A DNA stretch of 64,000 nt from assembly GCA_940671915.1 (NCBI GenBank), contig CALNVZ010003435.1, positions 3,099,033-3,163,032 of the forward strand. The letters are read 5' to 3'. Positions 1 to 13,516 of this stretch are shown piece by piece (positions within the stretch are counted from its first letter, which is position 1; every line of letters starts with the position of its first letter). The notes beneath the pieces are model-generated. The model saw nothing but the letters and a program-made list of their open reading frames with translations. It searched no databases and was not told where the DNA came from. Source of the stretch: Paracentrotus lividus. Lineage: Eukaryota; Echinodermata; Echinoidea; Camarodonta; Echinidae. Made by a program: the position numbers and the translations under genes.

Positions 1-125
1 TAAATTCGCCTGGGTTATTATACTTACGATCAATATCAATTAATTTAAGATCGATCGTAACTTTTTATGTTACAGGGTAAAGGTTCAGATTACTACAGTG
101 GTTTCTCAAAAATGTACATTATTAT

Positions 126-144
126 GTATATATATATACATTAT

Positions 145-218
<74 letters not shown>
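126..218. repeat. (TA)n microsatellite
   Basis: Almost uninterrupted alternating T and A for about 90 bases. No gene is visible around it. Confidence 0.9.
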
Positions 219-220
<2 letters not shown>

Positions 221-351
221 GTGAACATACTCGTATTATGACATTAAGTGATGCAAAACTGGAGGACATTTAAGGCCTATTATCCAGTAGCGGCTCTCTA
301 TAGATGCATTAAGATACAACGATCTAATAAAGCATGTACTGTAATCACTAA

Positions 352-652
352 CAGGGTTCCCAGCATTTCAAGAAAACAAAATTCCCTGATATTTCCTGAT
401 GAAATCTAAATATTCCCTGATAATTATTTAAACCCATTTACAGTTTCTCATGGTTTCTTTGTTGTCGCCGTGAACTATTTGCAGTATAAAACATAAGTCT
501 GACTGACTACTGAACTTTCGATTTTTCAGCTAATCAATATTCCCTGACTTTTCCCTGATTTTGAAGCATTATTATCAAATTCCCTGACTTTTCCCTGACT
601 GGAAAAAAGTAAAATAAACTTTCCTGATTTCTCTAATAGGCTTGGAACCCTG
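352..652. mobile_element. Short non-autonomous DNA transposon with CAGGGTTCC ends
   Basis: The element begins CAGGGTTCCCAGC and ends with the near inverse, GCTTGGAACCCTG, giving inverted ends of about 12 bp over 301 bp. The inside contains many copies of TTCCCTGA, often as TTCCCTGACTTTTCCCTGA. No open frame is present. Ends beginning CAGGG are compatible with the hAT group, but the 8 bases on either side are not a clear duplication, so the superfamily is inference. Confidence 0.65.
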
Positions 653-678
653 AATGAAGCACTGGTTTCAGGACCTGG

Positions 679-768
679 TTAAGGGGGTATCTCACTGGTT
701 GCGAACCCAGGCGAATTTACAGAGTGTTATATATAGAGAGGATCTACCAACGTTCTTTTGTGCTGCTT
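679..768. mobile_element. Isolated end of the GGGGGTATCTCACTG TIR element
   Basis: TTAA is followed by GGGGGTATCTCACTGGTTGCG. The next ~80 bases match the left end of the element at 13517 almost exactly, apart from a shorter TA run. After about position 768 the match stops, so only one terminus is present. The first 16 bases of the window match the inverse of the same terminus (AACCCAGGCGAATTTA inverted), so another copy may lie just outside. Confidence 0.65.
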
Positions 769-769
769 A

Positions 770-3700
770 CTCGGTCAAAGACCGTTTGATCTAAGTATCT
801 GGGTTACGGGTTACTCTTGACTGATAAGGTGAATCCTCGACGGGTTGTTCAATCAATGGCGTGATGGTCGCGCATTGAGTTTTGAATAGCTTGTTCTTGT
901 GCGGGTCCATCTTGCAAACGAGCTTGGACTACGGATTTTTCAGACAGAGATCAATTCGATTCAAGTGACTCTATTATGCTTCAACTTGATTGATTTACAT
1001 CTGCGCGTCCCCAGGGTCATGAAGCTCCGAGGGATTTGTTAACGAAAGAAAAAGAAAGACATGAAGTTGTTATTTTTAAATTAAATAATAGACTGGATTG
1101 GCATCTTAGGGAATATACTTTTTTCGACGATAGAGATCCTGTGTCCGACGTGCATTTCCCTGACTTAAGTGTGTGGCACTAATTAAGTCTAGTTACGCCT
1201 AGGCGTGTTGTGTTTCCCTGCAACCTAGGGTCTCATGGAAAATCGTTTAAGAATTTTCCTTTGCTTCGCCATGTGGGTTTAATCGTTCTCAGAAAGTTAG
1301 GTTAGGTTGGATATTTCGCATAGGAAAGAAAGTCCCAATCCTTTGCCTTCGGGGTCGAATTGCAATTTGAATTAAAGTTTTAATAAATGAGATGTGATTA
1401 CGATTGTTGAGCGCCTAAATTCAATCCACTGGAGACGTTAAGCGCAGCGAGATTATTTAGTTGGATGAGAATTACTCTAATCGGTTTGAAGGTGTCGGCT
1501 ATCAGCAGCGATTAAGGTTATGCTAGGCTATGGTGTCATGACGGTTCGTAGGGGAGGCAGTGTTGTTTATACGGGCTCTTGATGGAAATACGCCCTCTTG
1601 TGCTATATCTTTAAACCTTTGGCGTTCAACTGGGTATTAGAATATGATCGCTTATGTATGGATCTCAAGTTCCTTGGTCTACAGGGTGAGGAAAAGCAGA
1701 GGCTTGCTTGTCTTGACGCTCCGGGCGGAAGGTTGGATAAGGGCAGAGGGAGGACTTGATCTACTACAAGGGAGGTAATTGGATGGGGGTGAGGGGTCGG
1801 GACTAGGGCTTGGAAGTTGTAGGAGTGTTTCGAAAGGGGCATTCTGGAAAAGGAGGGACCCCTATAGGATTATTGGGGGGGGGTGACGTGCGTGCTCAGT
1901 GGTGGCCAGAGGTGGGAAAGAACATTGATGTTATCAGGGGACTCAGAGGGGGTTCTCGAGGAGATACTCCCTTTGAGGCGGCTATCCTGCGGGCAGAAGA
2001 AAAACAGGGTGGGCTAAGTGCTATCAGTGGTCGGGCGTGGTGGGGGTGATGGGAACAAAACGTTGAGACAGGTCTTTGAGAGGAGAGATATAGTTCTCGC
2101 TTGGGAGAGGGGAGGAGAAGGAGGATTAGGGATTGGACGCTGGAAGGATTGAGATAAGCATCAGTGGTTGTTCGTGGGTGTCCGGGCGGAGCGTCTGGTT
2201 TGAGGTTCTGTTGGCTGGTTGTCGCTTTCTTTAATTTTCTTGGCGTACAGGGTTACTATTTCGGCGCTGTGTTCTCTGGGCAGCGTGAGTACGGTCGATT
2301 GTTCTGGGAGGGGTCGTTGATAGAAGTAGTCCAAATCTATGTTAATTTAGATTTAGACTCATAAGTTTCAAATTTCATATCAAATTATTAAAGCCTTGCC
2401 AGATGTGGGTCCTGGTCGGGATAGGGGTGACAGGAAGTCACGTACATGAGAAGGTTTTGCCAAAGCTAAGGGGATGTCAGCTGAAAGAGGAATCAAGGGT
2501 GATGCTGGGCAGGAGCACTGTGGTCAGGTGCGAGGGAAGAGTAAAGATGGGGTTTCAGCAGGTCAGGCACGAATGGAATACAGGGTGGTGTGTGAATAGC
2601 TGTGCAAGAAATAAATTAGGACTCGTTCCTCATGGAGGTGTAAAGACTAACAAAAATACAAGTGTAAGATATGGTTGTTTCACGCGGGACATGGGTGAAT
2701 TTAAACTCAGGCATACACTGAGGAGATCTGATCACGTTTTCATCAAATCATGTACTATAACAATATGTTGTGCTTTTTTTATCAACACAGCAGAGCATAA
2801 CCTATTGCTGTATCAGATCCTACTAAGCGATGGCGGCAATTGTCAAAATTAAATAGTGACATATTTAGAGTCTGGTCTAACTGCTATAGAGCAGGTTACA
2901 TAAGGTGCATGCGTCAATTGTACCCACTGTACTGGGTTGACCAAGACTCTTACGTGACGATGGTTAATTAGAGTGAGTGACACAAAATCAGTTCGCTCTA
3001 AACATTTAAATGGATTACTAGACAGTTGTTTTTTTGTTTGTTTTTTTTTTAGAAAGGAAAAATGATAAAGCTGACTCCTTGCAAGATTTTATTTACATTA
3101 CTGCTAGATTTGATGAGACGTTATGGGTACACATCCTTTCTGTATTGCAAGCATAATGGGTTATGTATGTACCTAAATCAAGCTGAAAGCATATGAACTC
3201 AACTTCTTTTGCTACAGTAAAAGGTAACATATAGTGCTCTTTGCTGCAAACAGAGTATGTAAATAACTTGTTTTAAAGAGTTGGGTGAAATCATTTAATT
3301 TTGGGGGTGGTAATCTAAAATGTTATTTAACACAGTTAAGATATACAGTGACACCTTTTATAACAAGATCATACAGGAAAAGCCTTGTCTCAGAATTATT
3401 AGAATTGCCTAGAAACTAAGTTCATGTTCTGTACTCATTACAAAAGCGTGAGTGGAATAATGGTACTGTTTGCTGAACTTTACTAAATAGATGAGTTTTG
3501 TTAAAAATGCTTGTGTGGCTAAACTGAAATTGTCATTGTATTTAGGTTCGTTTTAATGGGGGGTAGGCTGTAATCCTATAAGTCCACATAACATTTTGGC
3601 AAAGCACTATTTCTTTTCAACGCAATGCTTATTCAATCAGCCTCCTGTCCACAAACATTATTGGACAGGTTGATTTTGTTCTATGGGATGATTTCATATT

Positions 3701-5460
3701 CACTCGATAATGTGTAGCATATATAACTTTTACTCTAATCTCCAATTCACATGTAGTTGAATTTGTCTATGAGGACACATACAGATAGTGCGCTATTATT
3801 CAAATTTTGACCAGATTCCTCCAATTTTTATAGTGCTAAGTTGGAGAGGAGTGACCACAGGGATATTGGGACAAGTTTGGCATTGTCTGTAGCAATTGAC
3901 ATGCAGTTCATGCAATATGTTTTATTGGAAATTAGGACTATGTCTTGTCTTGTAACTGTATGCACAAGATCTTGTATTCACCAGAGATACATGCTAGGGA
4001 TTTGATCTGATCAAGTCTGGATCCACTTCTAGATCATGGATTGGTCTTTACTTTACATGACTTAAATAGTATACAAAAAAGTCCTTTGTACTTTATCAAA
4101 TACATGAATTAAAAGGTTTATGTCAATATGAACATATGGACATATATGTCATCCGGCTATAACTTCACCTTCAAAAGTAGTGTTTAACACAAAGAAATGT
4201 CTGATATACACTTATCTATTGCCCAATCAAAGGGGTTTTCGTACTGGGAAAATGTTACTTTACATCGAATGATAACTTCTTTTTTTTTTCTCAGTCTCTG
4301 TTTATATTTCAATAACAGGACTCTTCAGGACATAACCTCCTTTGAATTATGGTTTGCCCCAATAGAAGGTTTGGGAAAAAAAAACTTGTGGTTTACTCTT
4401 GCAAAATAATGATCATTCCAATCTATGGGTTTATTATACTGAATATTCCTAACAATTTGACCTCGGTTCCCACAAATATCATAGTGTATTGTCAAACTTC
4501 TTTTATCTTTTGATGAATTGAAAGCATATCAATAATGACATTACTAATGTGAGGTGGCCACAAGCAACAGAGAGATTGTATATTCAAGGTAACATACAAA
4601 TTTATAAATTTGTAAACCTTATTAGGGCTTGAGAATGGGATCAAGAGAGATATGGTAGGGGGACTCCTTTATCAAAATTTCTCTTTCGCAACACGCAAAA
4701 CATATCTAGACATGTATATAAACACATTTGAACAATTGACAGTCCCTAAAAAAACGTGTTCAAATATTTTTAAAGCATATGGCTGAGGTATTTAAAATCA
4801 AGGTCTTGCGGTTGTATTGCAAAAGCCTGTCAGTTGTTTTAAACAGCAATTCTGTTGATGAATTAAAAACAATAATGCTGTGTATAGAATAACTATGTCC
4901 TAATTAGATAAGAGGATGGTGATGTGTTTCATGTGTATCTGTGTAAAGCGTAACCTTTTCAATATAGAGCTAACACATATTTTCTATACATACATGTACT
5001 CCAATAATATTTAATTTCTATGAATATATTTGTCGGACACGAAGTAGAGCTTGTCTATTTTAATACAGTATGGCATTGTCAATATGAAGGGGAAAAATTG
5101 TCCCAATCTGTACGTATGTGCATTGTGTAGCCCTTATTGTACTGACGCCGACAAAGATGGGAGGGTGCTGTTTAATAATATAACTATAGGTACTATTTGT
5201 CAACATTGTTTATACATATCTGTGATACAAGTCCTCTTCTAGCGGGGGCATTTCATCATAAGGGAAGTTGTCGGAAATCATTTTTCTCCCCCACCTAGCA
5301 ATTTTGCTCTCCATCAATGCAACATATTTAGTAGTTATAAAGTTTGTCGGATAATAAAGTCCGACAGCTTCTTTCATGACGCTCCTGTTTATCAGATATA
5401 ATTGATAGTATCAAGAAGAAACATTGCACATTGTGTCTATGTGCCAGATTTCATTTATAT
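770..5460. other. Long gene-free stretch
   Basis: I find no exon with splice sites, no recognised domain and no RNA gene. Positions about 1750-2300 are unusually G-rich on the plus strand. The open frames of 60-150 codons there have low-complexity or unrecognisable translations. From 2860 on it is ordinary AT-rich non-coding DNA. Bases around 3345-3420 resemble one end of the pogo-like MITE seen at 41576, but weakly. Confidence 0.5.
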
Positions 5461-5469
5461 TTAGGTTTT

Positions 5470-8400
5470 GGTTGAATCGTGAAGTGGACTGATGAAACAT
5501 TGCAATGCATGAAGACCAGTTCTCTTGTTATTGCCACTTTGTGAACCTATAATAATACAGCTTGGAATGCCCAAAGTTCAGCTATCGTAATAACCTTTTA
5601 ACATATCCATAAATTGTACAAAATACTGTATTTGTGCAACAATATTGTATGAATAATGTATGAATGTATTTTGGATAGATTATTTATAAGATTCGGTTTA
5701 TGTCTGAAGTTGGGTAATCAGGACCGAAGGTACTGGGTATAGCTTATTTGGTGGGAAATATCTTTGTATGGGTTTACTAATATTATATTGAAGGGGGTTT
5801 CTGATAACCATTGTGCTTGAATTCGGAAGGTTATTATCTTGTTATTTTACTGATTGGCCGTGATCAAATACCATTTAAAATAAAAAAACATACGCAAAAC
5901 GGGTGATAAACTAGGATTGGTTTTGGTCTCCATCGGCCACTCTACAATTCTGCATGACCTTGCTATTCTGAAATGATACATTTTTCGCGTTAGATTTTAT
6001 CCTTTGCACCCTTGTTACCAAGAATGTATATCTAATTCACCTAACTCAATTTTGTAATGTGTAAAATGAATCTTTATTTCTTAACTATGACGCCACTTTT
6101 AGCTTTAAATTACGTCAGGATACCATTCATGATTATGTCAATGTCTTACTTTTTTCATGAAATGTACAGTGTTTAAGTTACATCCTCATATTAAATTTCA
6201 ATAATGTTTCTGAAAGAAATTTTTTTTAGTAGCCAAGGCTTGCTTACCTTGACCACAATATATGTTTGAAAAAAGACAGTCTTAGTGAAATTACTAGTTT
6301 TTAAAAGTGGTAAAATGATCGGAAAAAACCACCAACCACTAATAGCGTAAACACTTGGATGATAAACCTTGTAAAACTTAATGGGTAATAATTAGGGGTG
6401 TATCTCAACTGAGTGGCGAACTTGCGAACAGGAGCGAAAGTAGTTTATAAGATAGACTTTATGATGTATCTGACTGAATGCTATCCACCTCGTTAGTCAG
6501 TAGGTGAGTGTAAAAGTATATTAATATATGTTGATAGTTGAGCGCAATTGTTTCTTTTTTTTGTTATGTGTTTTTCGGAGATGGTATTTGGTATGTAGCG
6601 ATTCTGTATAATGATGGGTGAATTCCTGTTAATTTTTTCTCAGTCTCTGCATTGGGCATGAAGTGATGAATATCTCATAGGTAATATACACTGTTTAATA
6701 TTCTTTCGATATAGGGCTATACTGATAATTCTTTTGAATAAAATAATTTGCGCCAAAAGTTTTGACCATGTTCAAAATTTTAGGGTTTATTTTTGATGAT
6801 TGCCAAGTGCATAATTCTTGTGTGTAAAATGGTTGAATATACATATAATGATGGTTTCTCGATATTATAATTATATAGGAAAGGGTTCAACATAAATTTG
6901 ATCGGATAATTTCTAATTTTTAAAAATATGTTTGGAAATAATACTATAATCATGCGTATATAGTGGTCTTTGATATGTTGATTGGTACTTCATGGTCAAT
7001 TATTACTAATTAAATGCTGCATATATATAATATTCAGATTTTCTACCTTACGGGCGTAGCATTTGCGTCTGGAGGTTGTGGGGGATTTAATGAGCCTGTA
7101 GCTGAAGTCATTTTCTCTTTTCGTTCAATAATTTATCAATCAATATATCATATATTTCCATATTATGTGTTAAATCCACTTTTTTATTTTCATCTCTGCA
7201 CCCTATGGACAGTTATGCATAGATTGCAATCAAATATATTCACTTTTGCGCAACACCGCACCCCGCTCCTACCGAACCAAACGAGCAAAAATGACTTGTT
7301 TCATTTTGCATATGAGTGTGTTCGCCATTCAGTGAAATTTAGGTACAAACATGACCGTTCGAGGGGGCTGTGGAGTCCAGGGATAGATTGGAGGGGGGGA
7401 GCGCGTAGATTCAGCGCCTCCCTTACAGTTTCTCAGTCACCAGATAGAGTAAATCATAATTTGCAGAGTGACCATTAGCAATTTGTCATTTATGTCTCCA
7501 TTTCGTCCCCCACTTCTTCCGAGTTCAGCATAATATATACTACTTTCAAAAACGTCCAACTACGTAGCTCCTGCTATTTGTTGATATTGCAATAGCTGAA
7601 AATAAAGCAGTTACATTGTATAGAAATTCAATGCCAAGTTAATACCATAGAATCTAGCGATGGTGTTATATATCTGCTAGAGGCAGTAGGCCTTACGACA
7701 AGAAAACTATTGATAATGAATCATTCGCAGTAAACCCTTTGTGTTGGCCAACAGCAGTACAAAGAAACATGCCATGATTGATCAAAAGTTAGATAATCAC
7801 CTATTGGGCTTTAGCTTATCTAAGCAAGATACAAAAGAATTATGCATATTCTTATACATTTAAGAGATAACAACTTTGTAGGTCTAGGTTATACAATAGC
7901 ATTCGTTTAAAGAACATGCCCATTACTTCTGGATAGCGACGAGATAACCCTTTATGCTTTGTCTTATAGTAAAGCGCAACGATATAGAACGTTGGTAGAT
8001 CCTATAAAATATTATATTTACTATAATACTTTTTATAGATATGAGTGTAATTGGTATAAGGTTCCACGTTGCTCAGTATATGTTCATATTCTTAGATAAT
8101 TGAGTACTGGGTTATCGCACAGATGAGAACTAGACTGTGATGCCTTTTATAGAGAGCGCTCATTAGACTGTAGGTCGAAAAGAATTAGTCGTTTGGAATA
8201 CAATCGTTTCCCAATCCAAGTTTAACCATGTTAACGAAGTGTGCTAATATTTTTCTTTGTAAACCTTAAGATTTAACGATTCTCTCGCACGTGTATAAAG
8301 AGTTTTATCTGAATTTCTATCAAATTTCATATATTCCCTAGATATCATAGGTAGTGTTGCGAAACACGAGCTGCACATGCTTCTTCTGTCAGTTTAGATT

Positions 8401-9720
8401 AGTTCTTCGCAGAGTACTAGTAGATTAAAGATGTGACAAGCTAGTTACCTGGGAGTCATAAGTTTGCATGTGGTATAGCTCATTCAATTTCGCATGATTG
8501 TTTTTTAACCGCATTGTTCTGGTTATATTAATGTTACTATTCTTAGAAAGACTATAATGGTTTTAGTTCCCTTATTATTATATAGACTTCGCAAATCAAA
8601 TCTTATAAAGTTTTTTTTTTTTCGCGGATATCAGAAATTTGAATAGTAGATCTATCAATCATAAATAATGTTATTCATGACGATGCTGCGCTCATGAGGT
8701 TATGTTTAGATCAAATGACCATAAACGATTCGATTGCAATAAGTAAATTGATGACCGGGGAACTATACTATCCTCTGTGGTAAAGCGATCTGATTAGTTG
8801 TTTTAAAAAAATATGCCTAGTTTTAATTCAATTTGCCATTTCATTTTTAGGTATTATAATTGTATTTTTAAATAGAGTTGTCAACAGGCGCAAGGCGAAC
8901 TACTTGTCTTCGTGCACGTCATGTTAGTATATTAATATCGTTTTACTCTATTATTAGTGTAGTGTTAAGTAAATTACAAAGAGGTTCCGAGAAGGGGTAT
9001 AGGTTTATGTATCAAAATATAGAATTTTAGATATATATTTAGAATGTACTATTATTGTGTGAAGTTGTTCTTACTTAACTTTGGTTCAGGTAATTTTATC
9101 ATATTATTATAAAAGAATAAATAAATAATATTATTTATAAAAATGTTCTCAGTTGTTTGCATTAAAAATATCAAACAGATAGTTGCTGGAAATATACTAA
9201 AGAATACTTGAGTTGAAGTTAAGTTATTTATGTATTGATCATTATCATGATAGTTTAATTTGAGTACTTTCAGAAAATTTGAATCAAATGAATAAAAGTA
9301 TATTTTTAAGCCAATTTGACAATGCTTATTTATCTTTATGTTTGACCTTTCTGAGGTTTATTTATTTTCTTTCTTTAGCATACGTTCATCATTTAGAATT
9401 TACTTTTAAATATAAACGACAAAAAGACACACACCGTAAAGGATACGGTTATATATGATGTGGACAGCCAGTATATACAATTACTCAATTTAGGTATTTC
9501 GCTCTATACGTAAACATTCCTGCATTAGCTATTTATTAGTATAAATTCGTTAATGCTATAAACAATTTTTTATGATCGTTCTAGTCTCTGATGATACTCG
9601 CGGTGATGTTCTCTACTAAAATCTGTAAGTGTGTTGTTATTGATACATCAATGGGGTAGAGATTAGCGTAACGTTTGATGGACGAGGCGAATCTTAGAGA
9701 TTTTCGATATAACGATCGAT
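5470..9720 (+). repeat. Left arm of a ~4 kb inverted duplication
   Basis: Read forward, this stretch matches 12380-15560 read in reverse at many ordered points. Examples: the block ending 'GATAACCATTGTGCTTGAATT' (5805-5825) pairs with 15395-15420; 'AAGGCTTGCTTACC' (6234) pairs with 15063-15076; the motif with 'ACCGGGGAAC' (8753) pairs with 12985; 'AGGCGCAAGGCGAACTA' (8886) pairs with 12866-12882. The arms differ by many one-base gaps and substitutions. It contains one TIR-element copy (about 6393-8010) and the start of another (about 9650). Confidence 0.8.
6393..8010 (+). mobile_element. Diverged copy of the GGGGGTATCTCACTG TIR element
   Basis: The left end near 6396 reads as a damaged form of GGGGGTATCTCACTGAGTTG. 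The inside follows the element at 13517-14944 in reverse order and orientation, including 'GATTGCCAAGTGCATAATTC' (6799-6818) and a 'CGAGGGGGCTGTGGA' block near 7358. The right end has GAACGTTGGTAGATCC near 7989, the inverse of GGATCTACCAACGTTC. No transposase is visible; the 154-codon frame inside has no recognisable domain. Confidence 0.6.
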
Positions 9721-11415
9721 TGATTAATTCGAGCTTCGATTCGCTTAGATATGGTATGGCTTATTTAGATGTGAGGCCTATTTTCTTTTGTATGCTCGCT
9801 TTTCGGCAATGAGTATATTGGCAAATGTAGGAACTTCTGCATGATGGTGGCAGCGATAATTATTCATACATTTCCTTAGATCAAAGTTGAAAGATTAACT
9901 AGGAATTCTTTTTTTTGTTCTTAGCATCCATTAATCAGATTGTGCCTGCGACAGATAGTAAGACGAATGTCATTGGGGGCTAAAAGTTAATAGCCGAGTC
10001 ACAACTAGTGACACAACATTCATGGAATATTGTCAGTACATGATTACCAAAAAAATAGCAAACTAACAGTCCTGTGTCAAAAAATAATGAAGTGTATGAG
10101 GTCATTGGTTTCAAGCCATAAGTTCCTTCGGTCGATGGCGATAAACTCTTTTGTAAAGGAAATAAATATATTGAGATGGTGGTGAAATCTTTTTTAAAAT
10201 AATAGTAGGTGTTCAAAAATAGAGTTTCTGATAACATGCTCCAAATTTCTAGGCGAATTTTAATTTTGATCGATTGCAAGTGCATATTCTGGTGTGTAAA
10301 AATGGTTGAGACTTTACATCATAAAAGGTTTACTGATTTACTAAAATTATATGGAAAGGGTCAAATTTGAATCGGATAAGAATTACTTGATGAATAATAT
10401 ATTTCTAAAAATATGTTGAAAATAATATTAATATCCAGTATATAGTGTCTTTGTATGTCGTTAGGTATGGTCATTAACATAAACGCAAATAAAAACATTC
10501 AGATTTCACTTCGGGCGTGGCTGGGCTTGGGGTAATTGAGCCTGTAAGTCATTTTCTTTTTTCATTCATTCATTAACTATTATTCATTCCAATATATTTT
10601 ATCCATTTTGTTTTTTTCATCTTCTAACTTGACACATGCTTGCTTACATTGCAATCCAATATCTCACTTTTGAGAATAATAATGTGCAGTCAACTCAACA
10701 CACGACCGCACTGTCCTACACGACAGAACAACGAGGCAAAAATGCTTTTCATTGATATTAGTTCAAATTCAGTGGAATTACCCCTTCGAGGGGCTGTGGA
10801 GGGAGGCTGTGGGGGGGGGGGGGGGGGGGTTTAGCCACTCTTTACGTTATATTGTGTTTCATGCGTTCCACGCAGAAGTTTTCTCGAGCATACCGCGTGA
10901 CAAATATTTTGCAGAAAAATGTGAATTAGATTTGTATTTCTAAGTTCTTTCGAGGCGCCCATTTCGCGCTTTTAGGTTCTCAGCTCTTTCGTTAACTTTC
11001 AAAAACGCTCCACGGTATCGGCCTGTATTGTGATTGCATAAAGCGAGTCAAGAAATGCCAATACCATAACATTATAATCATTATTGAATCCTGTCTTGCT
11101 AAAAGGCATGAAATTAGGGCTCAAGACAAGCCATTTATTTAAGTAACAACCGCTTTGTGCTTGCCTAAAATGTATACTTTCAGAGAAGGACGTAAAAAGA
11201 AATATGCCTGTTGATGTTTTCAGTGATAACCTACTTTGAAGCTGCCTAAGTAAGATCAAGCAGCAAGAAGAAATCCAATTCTATACAACGAACGATAACC
11301 CTTGTTGTAATTGTTATAGATGGATTGATGGAGATGTGGTGGGGTACTTGGTTTACTAAGCCGCTTAAGAATCATGCCATTACATGATCACGAGATACCC
11401 TTTGATTGTTAAAAA
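9650..11415 (+). mobile_element. Second TIR-element copy, cut by the assembly gap
   Basis: It begins with a degraded end ('GGACGAGGCGAATCTTAGAG' near 9680) and runs in the same order as the copy at 6393, with the 'CGAGGGGCTGTGGAGGGAGG' block and a long G run at 10780-10830. It stops at the 25-N gap. It has many small gaps relative to the other copies. No coding capacity is seen. Confidence 0.55.
10810..10830. repeat. G homopolymer
   Basis: About 20 consecutive G, matching the C tract at 14082-14096 in the inverted copy of the same element. Homopolymers of this length are prone to sequencing error. Confidence 0.8.
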
Positions 11416-11440
11416 NNNNNNNNNNNNNNNNNNNNNNNNN
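11416..11440. other. Assembly gap of 25 N
   Basis: Exactly 25 N, between two direct copies of the same TIR element and near the centre of the large inverted duplication. The same arbitrary length recurs at 32341, so this is a placeholder and not a measured distance. Confidence 0.99.
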
Positions 11441-12426
11441 ACATACGAATGCCCTAACCACCCTCGCAGTCATAGTAGGCTCCTTTGATGTGAGGCAATT
11501 TTCTTTTATTTTATGTGGTTTTCCGGACAATGTAGTATTTTACATATGTAAGCGAAACGTTCTGAAATGAATGCGAGTCGAAATACAGGCAATGGGTGCG
11601 GTTTTGGCCTGCATATGGGGATCGAATGATCACATCTTGCTTTCAACCACATTCGCTTCGATTAGGCCTCTGAATAACTCTTTTGAATAATAATATTCGC
11701 CAAAAAGTTTTGAACCATGTTCAAAATTTCTTAGCGATTTATTATTGATCGATTGCAAGTGCATAATTTGTGTGTGTAAAAATGGTTGAATATACATATA
11801 AATAGGTACTGATATTACTTATAATTAATATGAAAGGGTCAACATAAATTTGAATCGGATAAGAATACTTGATGAATAAAATATAATTTCTTAAAAATAT
11901 GTTTGAAATAATATTAATAATCCAGCGTATATAGTGTCTTTGATCATGTTGACTTGGTATTGTCATTAATACAATAAACGCACAATAAAAACATTCAGAA
12001 TCATCTTCGGGCCACAACCGTGACTGGGCGTTGGGTAATTTGAGCCTTGTAGTCATTTTCTTTTTTCAATCTCATCATTTACTATTATGTCACTTCCCAA
12101 TTATTTACTACCATTTGTCTTTTTTCGATCTTCTACGTTTGCAACCCATACAGTATGCATACATTGACATCCAATATCACTTTTGAAATAATTAATAGTG
12201 CAGTCACACTCACACACACGACCCCATCGTACCTACAACGATACAGAAAACGAGGCAAAAAATACTTTTTTCATTGACTATTGTTCACCAATTTATGGAA
12301 TTACCCCCTTCGAGGGGCTGGTGGGAGGGGGCTGTGGGGGGTGGAGGTGGATTAGGCATTCTATGTATACGAAAATCTCTAAATTCGCCTCGTTCGCAAA
12401 CGTTCGCAACTCAGTGAGATACCCCC
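11441..12426 (+). mobile_element. Third TIR-element copy, probably chimeric
   Basis: Up to about 12345 it repeats the 9780-10810 copy in the same direction. It then jumps to the terminal inverted repeat in the opposite sense (GCAACTCAGTGAGATACCCCC ending at 12426, followed by TTTA). The direction change inside one copy is what a fold-back read or misjoin would give. No coding potential is seen. Confidence 0.55.
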
Positions 12427-13516
12427 TTTACAGGTATGTGTTGGTACAAAAGCACTGTCGATAATCGATTGTAAATAACGATCACTAAAAAGATTTATGT
12501 AATCGATCTAAAAGTATTTGCAGGAAGGTTTACTTGAAGAGTAATTTTATACTCTGTCCGAGATCTTTAACCTTGTTTTCTTTTTTCTTTTTGGAAAAAA
12601 AAGTAAAAAAATAATGTGAGATTTAATTTCATTCAAATCGTATTCAATACTGATAATTTGCCTCATTTTTTTCCCCTGTTTGATATTTTTAACTGAAACA
12701 AATAAATTGTTGTATGAATATATGAATTACCTGTCAATTAAGAAGCATTACTAATAAATGACTAAAAAATTAAATTATTTTTGAAGGAGTAGACCTGGCC
12801 GGAACCGTTCTGGTACTACTCAATAAATAAACGCATTATATTACTACATGACGAGGGAGTCACTAGTTCGCCTTGCGCCTGTTACAACTTTTAAAAATAC
12901 ATAGTACTAAATGAATGGCAAATAATATAATGCATTTTTAAAATCAACTATCAGACGGCACCACAGAGTATAGTATAGGTTTCCCCGGTCAATTTTACTT
13001 TTGCAATCGAATTCGTTTATGGTCATTTGATTTAAACGATACCTCATGGAGCGGAGCTATCGGTCAATTGAATTAACATTTAGATTTTTAATCTCGATCA
13101 AATTTCGGACCGTCGAAAAAAAAATGCTTTTATAAATTGATCGGAGGGGAATATAGGGAAAACCTATATATTAGAAGTAATAATCCTAACAATGGCGGGT
13201 TTAAAAACAATCACTGGAAATTTGAGATACCCACATGCAAACTTTTGGCCCCCAGTTCCTAGCTTGCAATCAATCTTTAGTCTCTGAAGAACTAATCTAG
13301 ATATCTGACAGGAAGAAGCATGTGCAGCTGGTGTGCTGATCCCACTTGGCTTCTGGGAGATTGATTGAAGGAATTCAGTAAGAACTCGTTAGCAGTGGGG
13401 AAACGTGTTAAGGGTTTACAAGAAATATTAGCGACATTCGTTAACATGGTTAACTTGGATTGGGGAAACGTGTTTCCAAGATATTTCTTTTCACTCGTTA
13501 TGAGCGCTCTCTTAAA

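Noticed and set aside
1603..2852. Cluster of short open frames in the G-rich stretch, considered as a gene
   Set aside because: The frames are on both strands, lack splice sites and give unrecognisable, composition-driven translations.
7014..7478. 154-codon open frame inside the TIR element, considered as a transposase
   Set aside because: The translation has no catalytic or DNA-binding motif, and equivalent frames are absent in the other copies.
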